From NCBI RefSeq assembly GCF_021347895.1, contig NC_067129.1:31037690-31101689 (forward strand): 64,000 nt of DNA. The letters run 5' to 3'. Numbering within the stretch: the first letter of the stretch is position 1; every line of letters starts with the position of its first letter. The DNA is from Acanthochromis polyacanthus (lineage: Eukaryota > Chordata > Actinopteri > Pomacentridae). The notes beneath the pieces are model-generated. The model was not told the origin of the DNA, did not search any database, and saw only the letters and a program-made list of their open reading frames with translations. Below, one piece after another: positions 47,851 through 59,639 of this stretch. The position numbers and the translations under genes were made by a program.

Positions 47851-49610
47851 TGTCCGTGTAGATTTGCAGTCATCCAGGTCATGATAAACTTCAAGAACCA
47901 CAATTAAAAGTCCAGTTGCTTCTTATTGAAGCTTTTAAGAGGAAAACCACTCGTATTTTGATTGTTCCTTTTGATTGATTATGATCTTCATAGAGATTCG
48001 GTGCTTCAGAAAGCTTGTTTGTGAGAAAATGTACATGGGTGATGTTACACTGAGGCTCCAAAGCAAGTTTGGAGAACGTATGAGAGAAATAGTCAATTGA
48101 TTGATTAATTGTCAGCTATTGGACGAATCACAGAGTCTTTTCATGATCAGTAAATTGGGGTGAGTTATATCTTAAAGAAAGAAATCTAAATTCTCTGGTT
48201 GCAGCTTCTTAAATGTGAACATTTTCTGCTTCCTTTCCTTCAGTATGACAGTAAACTGAACATGTTTTGTGCACAAAACGGGACTTTTGTTATCTTGGAC
48301 ACTGAGTGACATTTTCTAACGTTGTATAGACTAAAACAACTACTTGATTAATTAGAAAATTATCATCAGTTTCCACTCCACACAGGATCATTTAGAACAT
48401 TCAAAACTTGTGGTTCCTACGAGGCAGTCAGGCAGCTAAACCAGCTAGAAATGGCAAAATTTTGCTTTTTTTTATTTGATCTTTTTATCGTTATTTTGTT
48501 TACTAGTTTTTCTGTTTACTGATTTGATTTAATGAATTTTTTTCTCTCAGAAAACTCTACAGAGCACCTTTTTAAATTAGTTTTTTGTATTCGCATTGCT
48601 TTGAGTATAAAACCAACGTGAAGCATATTTAACATCATCTCTACCAGTTTTGTGTACACCAGGTTTTCTAGAAGACCAAACACAAATTATTAAAAACTTC
48701 TTTACACACTTTATACCTCTTTCTCTTTCTGTCTGAACCATGCAGGTAATTAACAGTTTGTCCAAGTAACACCTGTAAGAAACTAAAGGATTCGGTGCAA
48801 TTCTGGTTTGTTTATGACTTGCCTGCTATGAATTATTTTTAGGTGCCGTCAGTGAACACTGTGTTAAGTTTGGCTTCAAATGCTGAATTTTTATTACATT
48901 TTTTGGGGCCTTTTTTTGGCTTCACTACTTCAGGAAAGCTTCATTTTACCATCACTGTCCACTATAGCAAGTAAGAAATCATATTTAAAAAAACCTAAAT
49001 AAACTTAAAATGACCTAATGAAAGTGGATCATACACCGAACATTTCTATTACAAAACTGTTAAAATAATTTCTAATAATTATTTTAATTGTCCAAATACA
49101 GAAGTATATACAGTATAGATTGTAAAGATGGACCCTCATAGACCCTCCTGTGTAGTCACACACATGGTACAGTCTGCCACCCCCCTTTTTATAGTGATTT
49201 GGAATCTTCCACTTCTTGTTGGACAGTCTGAGATTTAAAATGATGGACTGGAGACACACAAACATTTGGTAACACAACCTGAATCATAGCAAAGAATTCA
49301 AGATGTCTGAAACTGGATTTGTGTGACTATTTTGTAGTTATTTATGTTCCATGTTGAGGTAAATGAACAGAAACGACTTGAAATGTCAAGAAGGCCTGAA
49401 ACGCTAAAAGCCATGTGCTCACAGCTGACAGTAACAACCACAACAACTTCAGTTTTGCTGCTTCGATGGAACAAAATAGTAGAATTAGAGGTTCTGGTGT
49501 GATGCTGCTAATTTTCAACCTACTCTTTAAGAATAAACTTAGTTTATGTTGGTACAAAACCATTTAAAAGGTCTGCATTTTCATACTGTTCCTATGGTTG
49601 TCTGTATCAG
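47851..49610. other. intron remainder, no feature seen
   Basis: AT-rich, with no repeat, exon or RNA gene that I can recognise. Confidence 0.4.
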
Positions 49611-49809
49611 GTGGGTCTTTTCCGGAAGTCGGGGGTGAAGTCTCGTATCCAGTACCTCCGTGAGATGGTGGAGTCCGACCCGGACGGAGTTTCGTATGAT
49701 GGTCAGTCGGCCTTCGACGTGGCTGACATGGTGAAACAGTACTTCAGAGACCTGCCTGAACCCATCTTCACCAGCAAACTGAGCGAGTCCTTCCTCCACA
49801 TCTACCAGT
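49611..49809 (+). CDS. stard8: exon j: RhoGAP catalytic core with arginine finger
   Basis: It encodes VGLFRKSGVKSRIQYLREMV, in which Arg at about residue 679 of the assembled chain is the GAP arginine finger and the KSGVKSRI context is intact. QSAFDVADMVKQYFRDLPEP and IFTSKLSESFLHIYQ follow. PEPIFTSKL is the STARD8-like variant. All residues expected for catalysis are present. Confidence 0.98.
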
Positions 49810-51113
49810 GTGAGCAGATCACCTGCACATTCTTCTTCTTTGAGGGAATCTGGTTGACCGACATGTAAAATGAGCAGTGTGATTAATTCGTCATTTTTAA
49901 CACAACATCACAACATTATTTGTCTCACAACACTTCAAAATAAGACCTTATAATCATGTATAATAAAGAGAAATCCAACAAATCCCTTTGAGCTGCATGT
50001 TGTGACATGAGAAGAACAAACTGCCCTCTGGCAGAACCAGACTCAGGGAGAGCAGACGTCTGCCTCGACTGGTCGAGGTGAGGATAAAAGGGAAACAAGA
50101 TTAAAACAGCTACAGCAGAACCTAGATTGAAGATTACCGGATTGAATTACTTTTTGTCAGCTTACGTTTTTACATTAGCTGTAATGATCCAGGTCTTTGG
50201 TGTCAGATGTGTCTGGTCCCCAAATAGGGAGTTCTTTTGACCTCCATTTTGATTATTTAGCTTGTTCTGCCAACATGATTGCACTTAGCTATAATTTCTG
50301 AAACATACATTTGCTTTTATTCAACAAGCTCTCATGTTTAGCCTTTACCAGGCTAGCATACTCACAGATTAGCACGATGTCCTGATAATTACCTAGTGTT
50401 GTGCACGCGTCCCAAAGAAGCATCACAAGTTTGACATGAAGTCAATTAACGCAAATACATCAAGTTACAACATTGTTTTTTTCTTGCTGCTTGATACAAA
50501 ATGAACATTCATGCAGTTCCCATTTCCATGATTAACCTAGAGAAATTTGTCTGATAGAACATCATTTACTTCAATTTTGGGATTCGCTGACTTTTTTCGT
50601 CACAGTGAATTGGGCGATTAATAAGACTTAAACACTAAAAATGAAGACTTGGTTGCATTAAAGAAACACAAAATCAGTGGTAGGGATGCACAATTAATGG
50701 ACTATTACTAGCAATTTTGGTTTCTCCCACTAAATGACCATGGCTGATCGCGGTATTGATGTTTAAAATGCTCCGTTTATAGAAAACAGCCCATGTAGTT
50801 GGAATCACTTGGTTCTAGTGGGTTAAATCTGATATTACAACAACTTTTTTCACCTGTGGAGACTAGAGTAATTAATTTACCAATAATCATGAACATTTCT
50901 AATGCTAACATTAGCGTATTCACATGTAACATCCAACCTGAACGAGCTAAGTTGTTAAATTAGAGACCAATTTGAGTGTTTTATCTATTAATTGTGATAC
51001 TGCCATTTCAGATTTGTAAAGCTAATAAGGACTTTAATCTTATTTGCAAAGTGTCTAAGTTGGTGTAAACTCTTCACTGCCTTCAATAAAAATAATAATT
51101 CTTCTGCCTGCAG
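49810..51113. other. intron, one dispersed fragment
   Basis: 50684-50770 (GTAGGGATGCAC..., GGCTGATCGCGGTATTG) resembles the end of a fish hAT-type repeat. The rest is unannotated. Confidence 0.4.
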
Positions 51114-51327
51114 ATTTTCCGAAGGATCAACAGTTGATTGCGGCTCAGGCAGCCATCTTGCTGCTTCTGGACGAGAACAGGGAGGCACTTCGAACGTTGC
51201 TCTTCTTCCTGCGTGATGTTGTTTCGTGCGTGGATGAGAACCAGATGACTCCCACCAACATCGCCGTCTGCTTGGCGCCGTCGCTTTTCCACCTCAACAC
51301 CCTGAAGAGAGACGCCAACGCTGCCAG
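51114..51327 (+). CDS. stard8: exon k: RhoGAP, second half
   Basis: It encodes YFPKDQQLIAAQAAILLLLD, ENREALRTLLFFLRDVV and DENQMTPTNIAVCLAPSLFH. The Asn of MTPTN is the second conserved GAP active-site residue. KDQxLxAAQAA is closest to STARD8. It ends in AG of a split Arg codon before GTGAGC. Confidence 0.98.
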
Positions 51328-52459
51328 GTGAGCCGAGGACTCGTCCAGCACTGGATTCTTAAGTCCAGCGCTGTATTTTTAGAGCTCCGTTATCTAATCA
51401 GTTCTCTAAACCACCTTGTAAAAACTGAGGTTACACCTTTGATGATGGGAATTTGCAGCATCTCAGTGAAAGATGGAAATAAGTGGAGGTCTGACCTACA
51501 TCGTCACAGTTATGTAAATTCACAGCAGTTACATAAGACCTCTGCTCTCCGGTGTGGAGTCCAGTCCATCTCAGTGCGAGTTACTTCAGTTTAAAATGAA
51601 AGAAAAACGGACATCAGAAGATTTCTCAGAGAGCTAGTCTTCCCTTTAAAAGCTTGTTTTGCAAGTTTTAGCACAAATTCTTCATGTTTAGATTTCATCA
51701 GGAGCTAATTTTGGTTCAGTTTTTGGGATGAGTGACCTAAACATACCTTTGAGGAGAGTTTTGTCCCCCTATAAACTGTGGTATTCCACGTTGATAATAT
51801 TACATTGATAGAAAACTGTAAATCTGACCCAATATCCACTGTATGAAATTAACATGCAAGTGAAAAATCAACTTCCTGCAGTTTTGTAGCCCCTATTTGT
51901 AGCACATATCCAAGCATTTTCCTTACTAAATGAATAACTGAGTTGTTGTGCATTTTGAGAGCACATAATATTTATTTTTGCGTGGTTCGCTGTTAAATCA
52001 CAGCCTCGGATACGGCTTTACATCCTGACTTCACCTCTGGTTTATTGATGTGAGTATGTGCCGGCCGTTGACAGACTGCCATTTAGGTGCCACAGAATCA
52101 TGTTTATTTTTCCTCCTTTTGTTCCTTCACTTGACGTCGAGTTTCCAAACTTCTCCGTTCTCACGAATAACGTCTCCTCTGGCTCACATCCAGCTTTTAT
52201 GCCCTTTTTTTCCCCCCACAAATGAAAAGCCGTTAGCACAGTTTACACAGAGAGCAAATTACATAACCTCCACCAGTTTCCATTTGGCCTCAGCTTCACT
52301 CCCTGATAGGAAAGATAGTCTTTTCCAGCTAAACATCCGGTTTTCAAATGAGAGAAAAGAGAATCGGAGATAAAATGAGGGCGTCGAGTAAGACCACATG
52401 CTCACACCCTCAAGTTTATGCAATAGTGTGTGCTGTCTGCAGACATGCAAATTGGCCTA
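51328..52459. other. intron part, no feature seen
   Basis: Unique-looking sequence with no exon or element recognised. Confidence 0.4.
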
Positions 52460-52845
52460 TACACACTCAACAAAAATATAAACACAACACTTTTGTTTTT
52501 GGTCCCATTTTTTATGAGATGAACCCAAAGATCAAAAACTTTTTCCACATACACAATATCACCATTTCTCTCAAATATTGTTCACAAATCTGTCTAAATC
52601 TGTGATAGTGAGCACTTCTCCTTATGCTGATTAGACACCATGATTAGTGCACAGGTGTGCCTTAGACTGCCCACAATAAAAGGACACTCTGAAAGGTGCA
52701 GTTTTGTTTTATTGGGGGGGTCCACTCCTCTTCAATGGCTGTGTGAAGTTGCTGGATATTGGTGGGAACTGGTACACGCTGTCGTATACGCCGATCCAGA
52801 GCATCCCAAACATGCTCAATGGGTGACATGTTGTATATAGCGAGA
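52460..52845 (-). pseudogene. Tc1-like element, right end plus transposase C-terminus
   Basis: The plus strand begins TACACACTCAACAAAAATAT and AACACAACACTTTTGTTTTT, the terminal repeat of a fish Tc1-like family. The minus strand of 52725-52840 then encodes SPIEHVWDALDRRIRQRVP and LHTAIEEEW, the end of a Tc1-like transposase including the third catalytic Glu. The last residues of the protein are lost where the frame meets the terminal repeat. The 5' part of the element is absent; a LINE tail starts where it breaks off. Confidence 0.8.
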
Positions 52846-52846
52846 G

Positions 52847-53416
52847 ATGGACAGACGGATTGGTGCAACGTCAGCAGTAATGCAGGCGTTGTACCGAACT
52901 GTTGTGGTGAAGAGGGAGCTAAGCCGTAAAGCGAAGCTCTCGATTTACCAGTACATCTACGTTCCAACCCTCACCTATAGTCATGAGCTCTGGGTAGTGA
53001 CCGAAAGAACAATATCGCAGATACAAGTGGCCGAAATGAGCTTCCTCCGTAGGGTGGCTGGACTCAGCCTTAGACATAGGGTGAGGAGCTCAGACATCCG
53101 GAGGGAGCTCGGAGTAGAGCCGCTGCTCCTTCGCATCGAAAGGAGCCAGTTGAGGTGATTTGGTCATCTGATTTGGATGCCTCCAGGGAGACTTCCTTTG
53201 GAGGTTTTCCGAACACGTCCGTCTGGGAGAAGACCCTGGAGCAGACCCAGAACTCGCTGGAATTATATATCTCGTCTGGCCTGGGAATGCCTCGGGATCC
53301 CCCAGGAAGAGCTGGAAAGCATTGCTGGGGGGAGGGACGTCTGTAACGACCTGCTTCGCCTGCTGCCTCCGTGACCCGGCCCCGGATAAGCAGAAGAAAA
53401 TGGATGGATGGATGGA
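52847..53416 (+). pseudogene. LINE 3' end, ORF2 C-terminus and GGAT tail
   Basis: The open frame starts MDRRIGATSAVMQALYRTVV and includes LTYSHELWVVTER, FLRRVAGLSLRHRVRSSD and LGVEPLLLRIERSQLR. A TGG-to-TGA change at 53156-53158 then stops it. The same frame continues FGHLIWMPPGRLPLEVF to ESIAGGRDVCNDLLRLLPP and a natural stop at 53372-53374. The 3' end is GGATAAGCAGAAGAAAATGG plus GATG units. It is truncated at the 5' side and less decayed than the copy at 10235-10838. Confidence 0.9.
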
Positions 53417-53437
53417 AGATCAATCAAAAGTTGAATC

Positions 53438-53640
53438 GGGGGTCATTAAATGTTACAGAGTCTTTGTCATGGTGCTCATTGCTAGCTAAATCACCATGAT
53501 GCTTTCTGCTTGCCAACATGAACTTCCTGTAGCTACAGTGATGGCTTCCTCTGGTTGCTATGGTACTGAAGAGTAAGAGGCTCCACCTGGTGGCAGAACC
53601 AGGTACGTTGTATTACCTGTAGGTAATCTTACAATACTTG
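53438..53640 (+). repeat. single copy of the 42.9-kb tandem-repeat family
   Basis: TTACAGAGTCTTTGTCATGG, TTGCTAGCTAAATCACCATG and CTCCACCTGGTGGCAGAACC match the copy at 57899-58075; the first two also match the tandem array at 42890-43430. Confidence 0.7.
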
Positions 53641-53792
53641 AAATGCGTATTATCAAAGAAAGCGGTATCGGATTGACAGGGACTGAATATTAAATTACTT
53701 GAATCACATCAGGGACAAAAGAAATTCTTTATTAGGACATTGTTTCAGTATGTTTGCTGCCTTTAGTTAAAGTGAGCCTTCTCTTGCTGCAG

Positions 53793-53907
53793 GTCCAGTC
53801 ACAGGAAGTACAGTCTGGGCCGCCCAGACCAGCGGGACCTGAGCGAGAACCTTGCTGCCACCCAGGGCCTGGCCAACATGATCACTGAGGCCCAGAGACT
53901 GTTCCAG
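53793..53907 (+). CDS. stard8: exon l: post-RhoGAP segment
   Basis: It encodes SSHRKYSLGRPDQRDLSENL and AATQGLANMITEAQRLFQ. The pattern GRPxxRDLSxNxAATQGL is nearer STARD8 than DLC1 or STARD13 (GKPDQKDLNENLAA). It is only 84 bp from the next exon. Confidence 0.97.
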
Positions 53908-53991
53908 GTACCACCAACCTGCTAGAGAAGCAAAAAACAACCAGAACATTCAAGTTTTAGTATAGAAAACTGAACTAAACCCTCTCTGCAG

Positions 53992-54207
53992 CTTCCAGAG
54001 TTTTGGCCCGGCCAGAGTTTAGGTGCTGCTCTTGTCACTGAGGACTTCCTTTGTGAGGAGTCTGGAGGTTCTGAGGAGGATCAACAGGAGGAGAGAAGGA
54101 AGAAGCTGCAGCTCAGCACCCAGAACCTCCTGAAGGAAGCCAGAGAGAAGAGTCGAGGCTGGGAGAACCACCCAGCTCCAGAGAACGTGGAGGTGGCCTT
54201 CAAGAAG
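53992..54207 (+). CDS. stard8: exon m: linker between RhoGAP and START
   Basis: It encodes LPEFWPGQSLGAALVTEDFL, an acidic-basic stretch EEDQQEERRKKLQ, then LKEAREKSRGWENHP and ENVEVAFKK, matching the family's KEAxEKFKGWxxxxxxxxxELAxKK. The segment is diverged and slightly shorter than in human relatives. Confidence 0.95.
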
Positions 54208-54439
54208 GTGAGCGGAGGTCGGACATGGAGAAAGTGTTTGGTCATTACGTATAAAACCGACCAAATCTAAAAAAATAAAAATAAAAAAATGCAGTACTTT
54301 AATTTTTGAGTCAGAACAAACATTGGTACCCAGGATGTGTTATCAGCTTCCTGTTGGTTCAAACCTTACAGTAAATTATCCTTTAGTACAAGAGCAGATG
54401 TTTAGGATAACATCAGCATGTAACAGCACCACCTACAAA

Positions 54440-55560
54440 AACTCGATCGCTAAAATATGGTTTTTATCCAAAACACCACTTTTTATCCAAGTAGTCAGAG
54501 ATTTAAATGTTTTTCAGGCTTCACAATTCAGTGGAAACTCAGCTAGTACTTTCTGATGAGTGAATTATGGTTTAAAAGTCTAATTTCATCCAAAATAGGA
54601 CTTTGTAGTAACCGAGTTACAGTTTTAAATGATAATTTTGTCCAAAATACTACTTTGAAGTCACAGAGTTATGGTTTTAAAGGTTTGATCCAGTCCACTA
54701 GTTATTTCTAATGACTGAATTCTGGTTTGAGAGGCTAATGTCACCCAAAATACTATTTTATGATATTCCAGTTATGGTTTTAAAAGGTAGTGTTATCCAA
54801 AATACTACTTTTTGTCCAAGTAGCTATAGGTTTAAAGGTTTGCTCTACTCAACTAGTGCTTCCTGGTGAGTTGATTATGGTTTTTAAGGTTTATTTAAGC
54901 CAAAATACGACTTTGTAATGATTGAGTTATGGTTTTGGAGGCTAATTCCACCGAAAATACTACTTCCTGTCCAAGTACTTCTCTTTAATGTTTTATTCTA
55001 CTAGTTCTTTCTCATGAACGAATTTGGTTTTAGAGGCCAATTTCAGCCAAAAATACTGTTTTAACATATTCAAGTTATGGTTTTAAATAAACATTTTGTT
55101 CAAAATATCACTATTAAGTCACAGAATTATGGTATGAAAGGCAAATTTTGTCCAAAATGTTACTTTCTGTTGAAGTAGAACAGTAAAATAGTACTTCCTG
55201 TCCAAGTAATTTTAGTTTTAAAGGTCTATTCCACTCAGCTAGTTCTTTCTTATGAAATAATTATGGTCTTAGAAGTTTCTGTCAGCCAAAATACTACTTT
55301 GTAATGATCGAGCTATGGAATTCCACCTATAATACTACTTACTGTCCAAGTACGTCCCGTTTTAAAAGTTTATTCCTGTCAGGTTGCTACAATGTGACTG
55401 TAATTGGCACTTTATAAATAAATAAAATTGAATTTAATGAATTATGGTTTTAGAGGCTAATTTCACCTAAAATACTACTTTGTAATATCTGAGTTAAGGT
55501 TTTAAATAATTTAAATGATAATTTTGTTCAAAACAGTACTTTGAGGTCACCGGCTTTCTA
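54440..55560. repeat. higher-order repeat array, copy 1
   Basis: Short modules recur throughout: CAAAATACTACTTT, GTCCAAGTA, TAGTTCTTTCT-ATGAATGA, TTATGGTTTTA-AGG, TTTTAAAGGTTTATTC. The subsegment at about 54934-55316 lines up in order with about 59662-60050 in a later intron. Confidence 0.85.
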
Positions 55561-56446
55561 AGTCCTTAAAGGTGTGTTCCAGTTAACCCGTTACGGTTCA
55601 GGGGCCGCATTTTTCGAAATAGAACGACACTGCCAACTCGATGATAGAAACACTATACACCGATGGAAAGCTTAGATTCTCATGAATCCGCCGGTATAAA
55701 CCACTTTCAGATGTGATTACCACAGCGGGTAATATACACACATTTGTCCGACAAACAACGAATATCCATCCATCCGTTCTCTGTACACGGCTTCAACGTA
55801 CACAGCTCGACTCACATTTGCGGGTTCATTATTACACACAGATGAAAATATTCCAGAAAAAACGGCCATAATCCAACCTTTTACATCCAGACGAAACAAG
55901 CCAGTAAGATATTTTGTCCAAAACATGTCTTGAAGTCGGTATATAATCCACGAATAGGTCGTTTTTGAGGAAATGCACCTCGCGATGTGCGTCCAATATT
56001 CCCTGTATTTCTCGTCATATTTTTATTTACAAATAAAATATTAGCGATTTTTTTTGTACTGAAAATGGCTGGAATTGACTGCACCTTATAGGGCTACATA
56101 GGGCATTCTGTGGCACCCAACTTACCTCCATTTTGAAAAAAGCTGTTTTTCCATTTTCCTTTAGATAGCCAAAGTTTTGCTGGTTTCTTCTTTCTCTTTC
56201 AGTTCTTTGTTTTAGCAGCAAACGACTGGCTTTGTTTCTGCCTTCTTCTATTCTCCTTATTAAAGCCAAGTTTTTCTATAACTGGAAACAGTAACTTGGT
56301 GCTGCAGCCTGAGTGGCAGGTTTAGTGTAGAACAGCATTTTATTTGATATTGGAGGTTTTGACTCAACATCTTGCTATTCTTACTGGATTAAAGGCTCCA
56401 GCAAAGTGCTGCTGAGTTTTCATTTTTTCTGTCCGTTGGCCTTCAG
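55561..56446. other. intron part, no feature seen
   Basis: A GC-balanced stretch at 55570-56100 has no obvious repeat structure. Short ORFs show no domain. Confidence 0.4.
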
Positions 56447-56676
56447 ATGGACGACGGCTGCCCGCTGTGGATGTGGCGAGGCTCCGTGGAGGTGGATGCC
56501 CCACAGATGGAGCTGCTCCACCGGCTGCTGAGGGAGCAGCAGCTGTGGGAGGGAAATCTGCACCACGCCGCAGTCATCCAGACCTTGTCCAAGGACGCCG
56601 ACGTCTACCGATACGTCCTCCAGGGCCGTGGCCACGAGCTGGGCTCCCAACCCGTCCAGGAGCACCTGCTTCTCAG
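56447..56676 (+). CDS. stard8: exon n: START domain, first part
   Basis: It encodes MDDGCPLWMWRGSVEVDAPQ, ELLHRLLREQQLWEGNL and DADVYRYVLQ, the N-terminal helices and strands of the START domain (family: LRLWxxxxEVxAPPxxVLxRVLRExxLWD). The usual MAPHPxRDFVVLR block is replaced by GRGHELGSQPVQEHLLLR, so this strand region is unusually diverged. Confidence 0.96.
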
Positions 56677-57898
56677 GTAACAACAAACACACTTTATTCA
56701 TACAGAGACTTTCCAAAATAACACGCTTTACAGGAGGAAACAGAAAGGTAATGATGCAGAGCAAGCCTCGGGCCTCACCTGCCGAGCTCCACAGAGCGAA
56801 CAGGACACAAGAGTCAAAGCAGAAATTTACCCTCAAAGTGTCAGTTTGAGTTAAACCAAAACGCAGCATCGCTTCTCGGTGTGCGTGACTTTTGAAGGTA
56901 GTTGTTGAAATTTTAATCCAACCCCGAAGTCACACGAACCATGACAGTATCTGTGTCTGCGGCTGGACCACAGCACGTTCCAACATTTCCTCTCTGTATG
57001 ACCGCAGACATGAACTTTGAGTTACCCCTGAGAAAGACATTAGATTAAGAGCTTTTGCATAATACATTCAGCCACAGTCTTGACTTTCAACAGATCCAGT
57101 GAAAAGACCAAAAACAATCAAGTGTTTTTGTTGCTCTGCAGGACTGTTCCTACTCAGGACCTGAAGTTTTAGAAACTGGTTACAAATATATAGTTTGATT
57201 TCTATAATAAGCAGGAGCTTATTTTACGTTCTTCTATTTATAACTTCTCTTGTAAACACCACAGAACCAGGATTAACAGCTGGAACTGAACTCTTGTACC
57301 TTTAGATTTATTGGTATAAATGACTTTAATTAGCTTATTACATTAAAATATACATGTCTTGTAATTAAAGTTAAAACCAGTGACATCTGTTCAGTGTTTC
57401 CCTCCTGTTCCTGTAATAATAGAAGAGTTTTTGTAGGGAGTATGTTCACTCGCTTCATGTGTTTTCCTGACTGTGGGTTCATTTCTTCACTACAATATAA
57501 AGTCCTGCACCTTTATTTGGACAGAACAACCAAGACTAGAAGGAGGACAAACTTAGAAATGTCTTCTGTGCAGCATGATGCAGTTATAATGCTAGAAGTC
57601 ATGAGAAAGAAAGAAAGAAAAGTCTAATTTCTGTATTTATTCTACATTTAAAAAAAAAATCTGTTTCCATACTTGTTTCCTATGTAAACACTGCTGACAG
57701 TTCAGCCAGAAAAATCTTAGAATTTGGTCCAGTTACTTCTTCGGGGTTGCTCAGAACTGTTTTGTTTTTAACAATATCTGTTTAAAGCAAATAGTTTGTT
57801 TTTGGCAACATTTTAAATGAGACCTGCCGAATAGTGTACTAAATGGGTATCTTGCCATAAATCGAAAAAGAAAAAACAAAAGCTGAATCTGAACTGAA

Positions 57899-58075
57899 GT
57901 CAGAGGTCCTTAAGTGTCACAGAATCTTTGTCATGGTGCCTCTTGGTAGCTAAACTCCCACAATGCTCTCTGCTTGCAAACATGTAGTCGGGTCTCTACA
58001 GTATTAAACAGTAAGAAAGTTTTACCTTGTTCCACCTGGTGGAACAACCAGGTACTACAGCTGATCTCTGATATT
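57899..58075 (+). repeat. single copy of the 42.9-kb tandem-repeat family
   Basis: TCAGAGGTCCTTAAGTGTCA, TCTTTGTCATGGTGCC and GTAGCTAAACTCCCACAATG match the array at 42890-43430; CCACCTGGTGGAACAACCAG extends the match to 53438-53640. Confidence 0.75.
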
Positions 58076-58747
58076 TGAAGGGATCAAATGTCACTTTTTT
58101 AAACTTAAATTGAAATATTAAACCACCTTACAACTGAAAATATCCGTATATATGTTAACAGCACATATATTAGAACTTAAAGCCCCTTTGTTACAAAATG
58201 TTGTCTTTTCTCCTCCCGTTTTCAATGACTAAAAGTTAAAAAATTGTCCTCTTCTGGAGCTGTTTGGTCATTTAGGTCTGCTAGAAACTAACGTGTGTCC
58301 TCTTCGGATTTAACGGCTGTGGGAGTTTTATTTCCAGAGATACTGAACCCTAGCAAGTAAGATGTTTTTTGAGGGTTGGAAAATACTAAAACTCCCAAGT
58401 CTGAAGACATGTGATCTTGTCATGATGAAGCTACAATAATCTACAGAACTTAGTTTTAAGTAACAAATAAGCAAACTCGGAATGTGAGAGTGAAGCAACA
58501 TATTTCCTGAATCCTGTCTTAAGTGGCACAGACTGACCATACTGGTGATCTTATTGGGTTTGCTGACCGTAAATAACCTTTAAAACCCTTTTCAGCTCTG
58601 TGTTCTCATATGTAAATTGAAATTTTCTGTCAGTTACCAAATACACAAATATTCAAACAAAAAAATAAACTTTGGAAGCTGCTCGGAGCTAAAATCAGAC
58701 AGAAAACTGAGATTTTTCGTCTCATGATTATGAATCCTCCTCCTCAG
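58076..58747. other. intron part, no feature seen
   Basis: AT-rich, with no exon or element recognised. It ends with the pyrimidine-rich acceptor of exon o (CCTCCTCCTCAG). Confidence 0.4.
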
Positions 58748-58921
58748 GTCGTGGCAGGCCGACCCGTCCTCCGGTCCTCTCTTCCTGTCCTCGGTTTCCA
58801 CGGACCACCCTGAGGTTCTGGTGGAGGGGGTCAGAGTCCACGTCCACAGCTGCCTCTACCTTCTGGAGCCCACCGGAGCCAGGAAGACCCGGCTGACCCA
58901 CCTGTGTAGAACAGATACCAG
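58748..58921 (+). CDS. stard8: exon o: START domain, middle part
   Basis: It encodes SWQADPSSGPLFLSSVSTDH, VEGVRVHVHSCLYLLEPTG and RKTRLTHLCRTDTR. The GVRxxxxxSxYLxEPxGxxxxRLTHxCRxD pattern is the conserved core of the family's START domain. Confidence 0.96.
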
Positions 58922-59639
58922 GTGAGAGCGAGTCTTTAAACCCTCTAATGGCTGAAGGGGAGGATGCAGGGAAAGCTGAGTTATTAGACCAGATTTCAAT
59001 CCTGCTGAGAGCCGGAGAGGCTTTAAGGCCGTGAGAAGCCTATTAAAAGAAATATCTGGAGAGAGCGCTTAGTCCATCTTATCGGCCTTAATTGCGGCCG
59101 CTCTGTGTTTCTGACCTCTATCTGCTGCACAACCACCACCTCCCTGTAGGTGAGGAAGACGAGGAGGAGGAGGAGGAGGGAAGGCGCTCATGATTCATGC
59201 CCTTTGAAACTAAGTTGCTGCAGATTTTCTGCTGCTTACGTGATCAATCCGAGTCTCGGCGGAGAAACTGCGGCTCCATTCGTCTCAGCTGATTAAATGA
59301 AATGAAACAGAAAACAGGTGGCGGTGCACAGATCTCATCTCTGTCATTATTCCACACCGCAACGGTACGAAGAGACGGCGGCGGTAGATTTCGACAGTTT
59401 AGAGAGTAGCAGGAAGTCGGTGTTGAAGAGAGAACAGGGAGGTTTTTCCTGACAGGATCCTGAACGGGTCACTTTAACCGACTGTTAAAAGTGTTGAAGG
59501 GAAGGAAGAGTCGGTCAAAATCTGGAGGTTTTTGTTGGTTATGAACCGATTATTGGGACAGATATTCAGCAGTTCTCCAATTATCTGCATCGTTATTTTT
59601 ATTAGCACAACTTTGGCTCCCACAGCCTTATCTGATTGA
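58922..59639. other. intron part, unique-looking
   Basis: 58970-59470 is GC-richer with a GAGGAGGAGGAG run near 59160-59178 and no recognised element or exon. Confidence 0.4.

Noticed and set aside
56420..56869. 149-codon minus-strand ORF
   Set aside because: Antisense shadow of START exon n, running on into the intron, with no domain.
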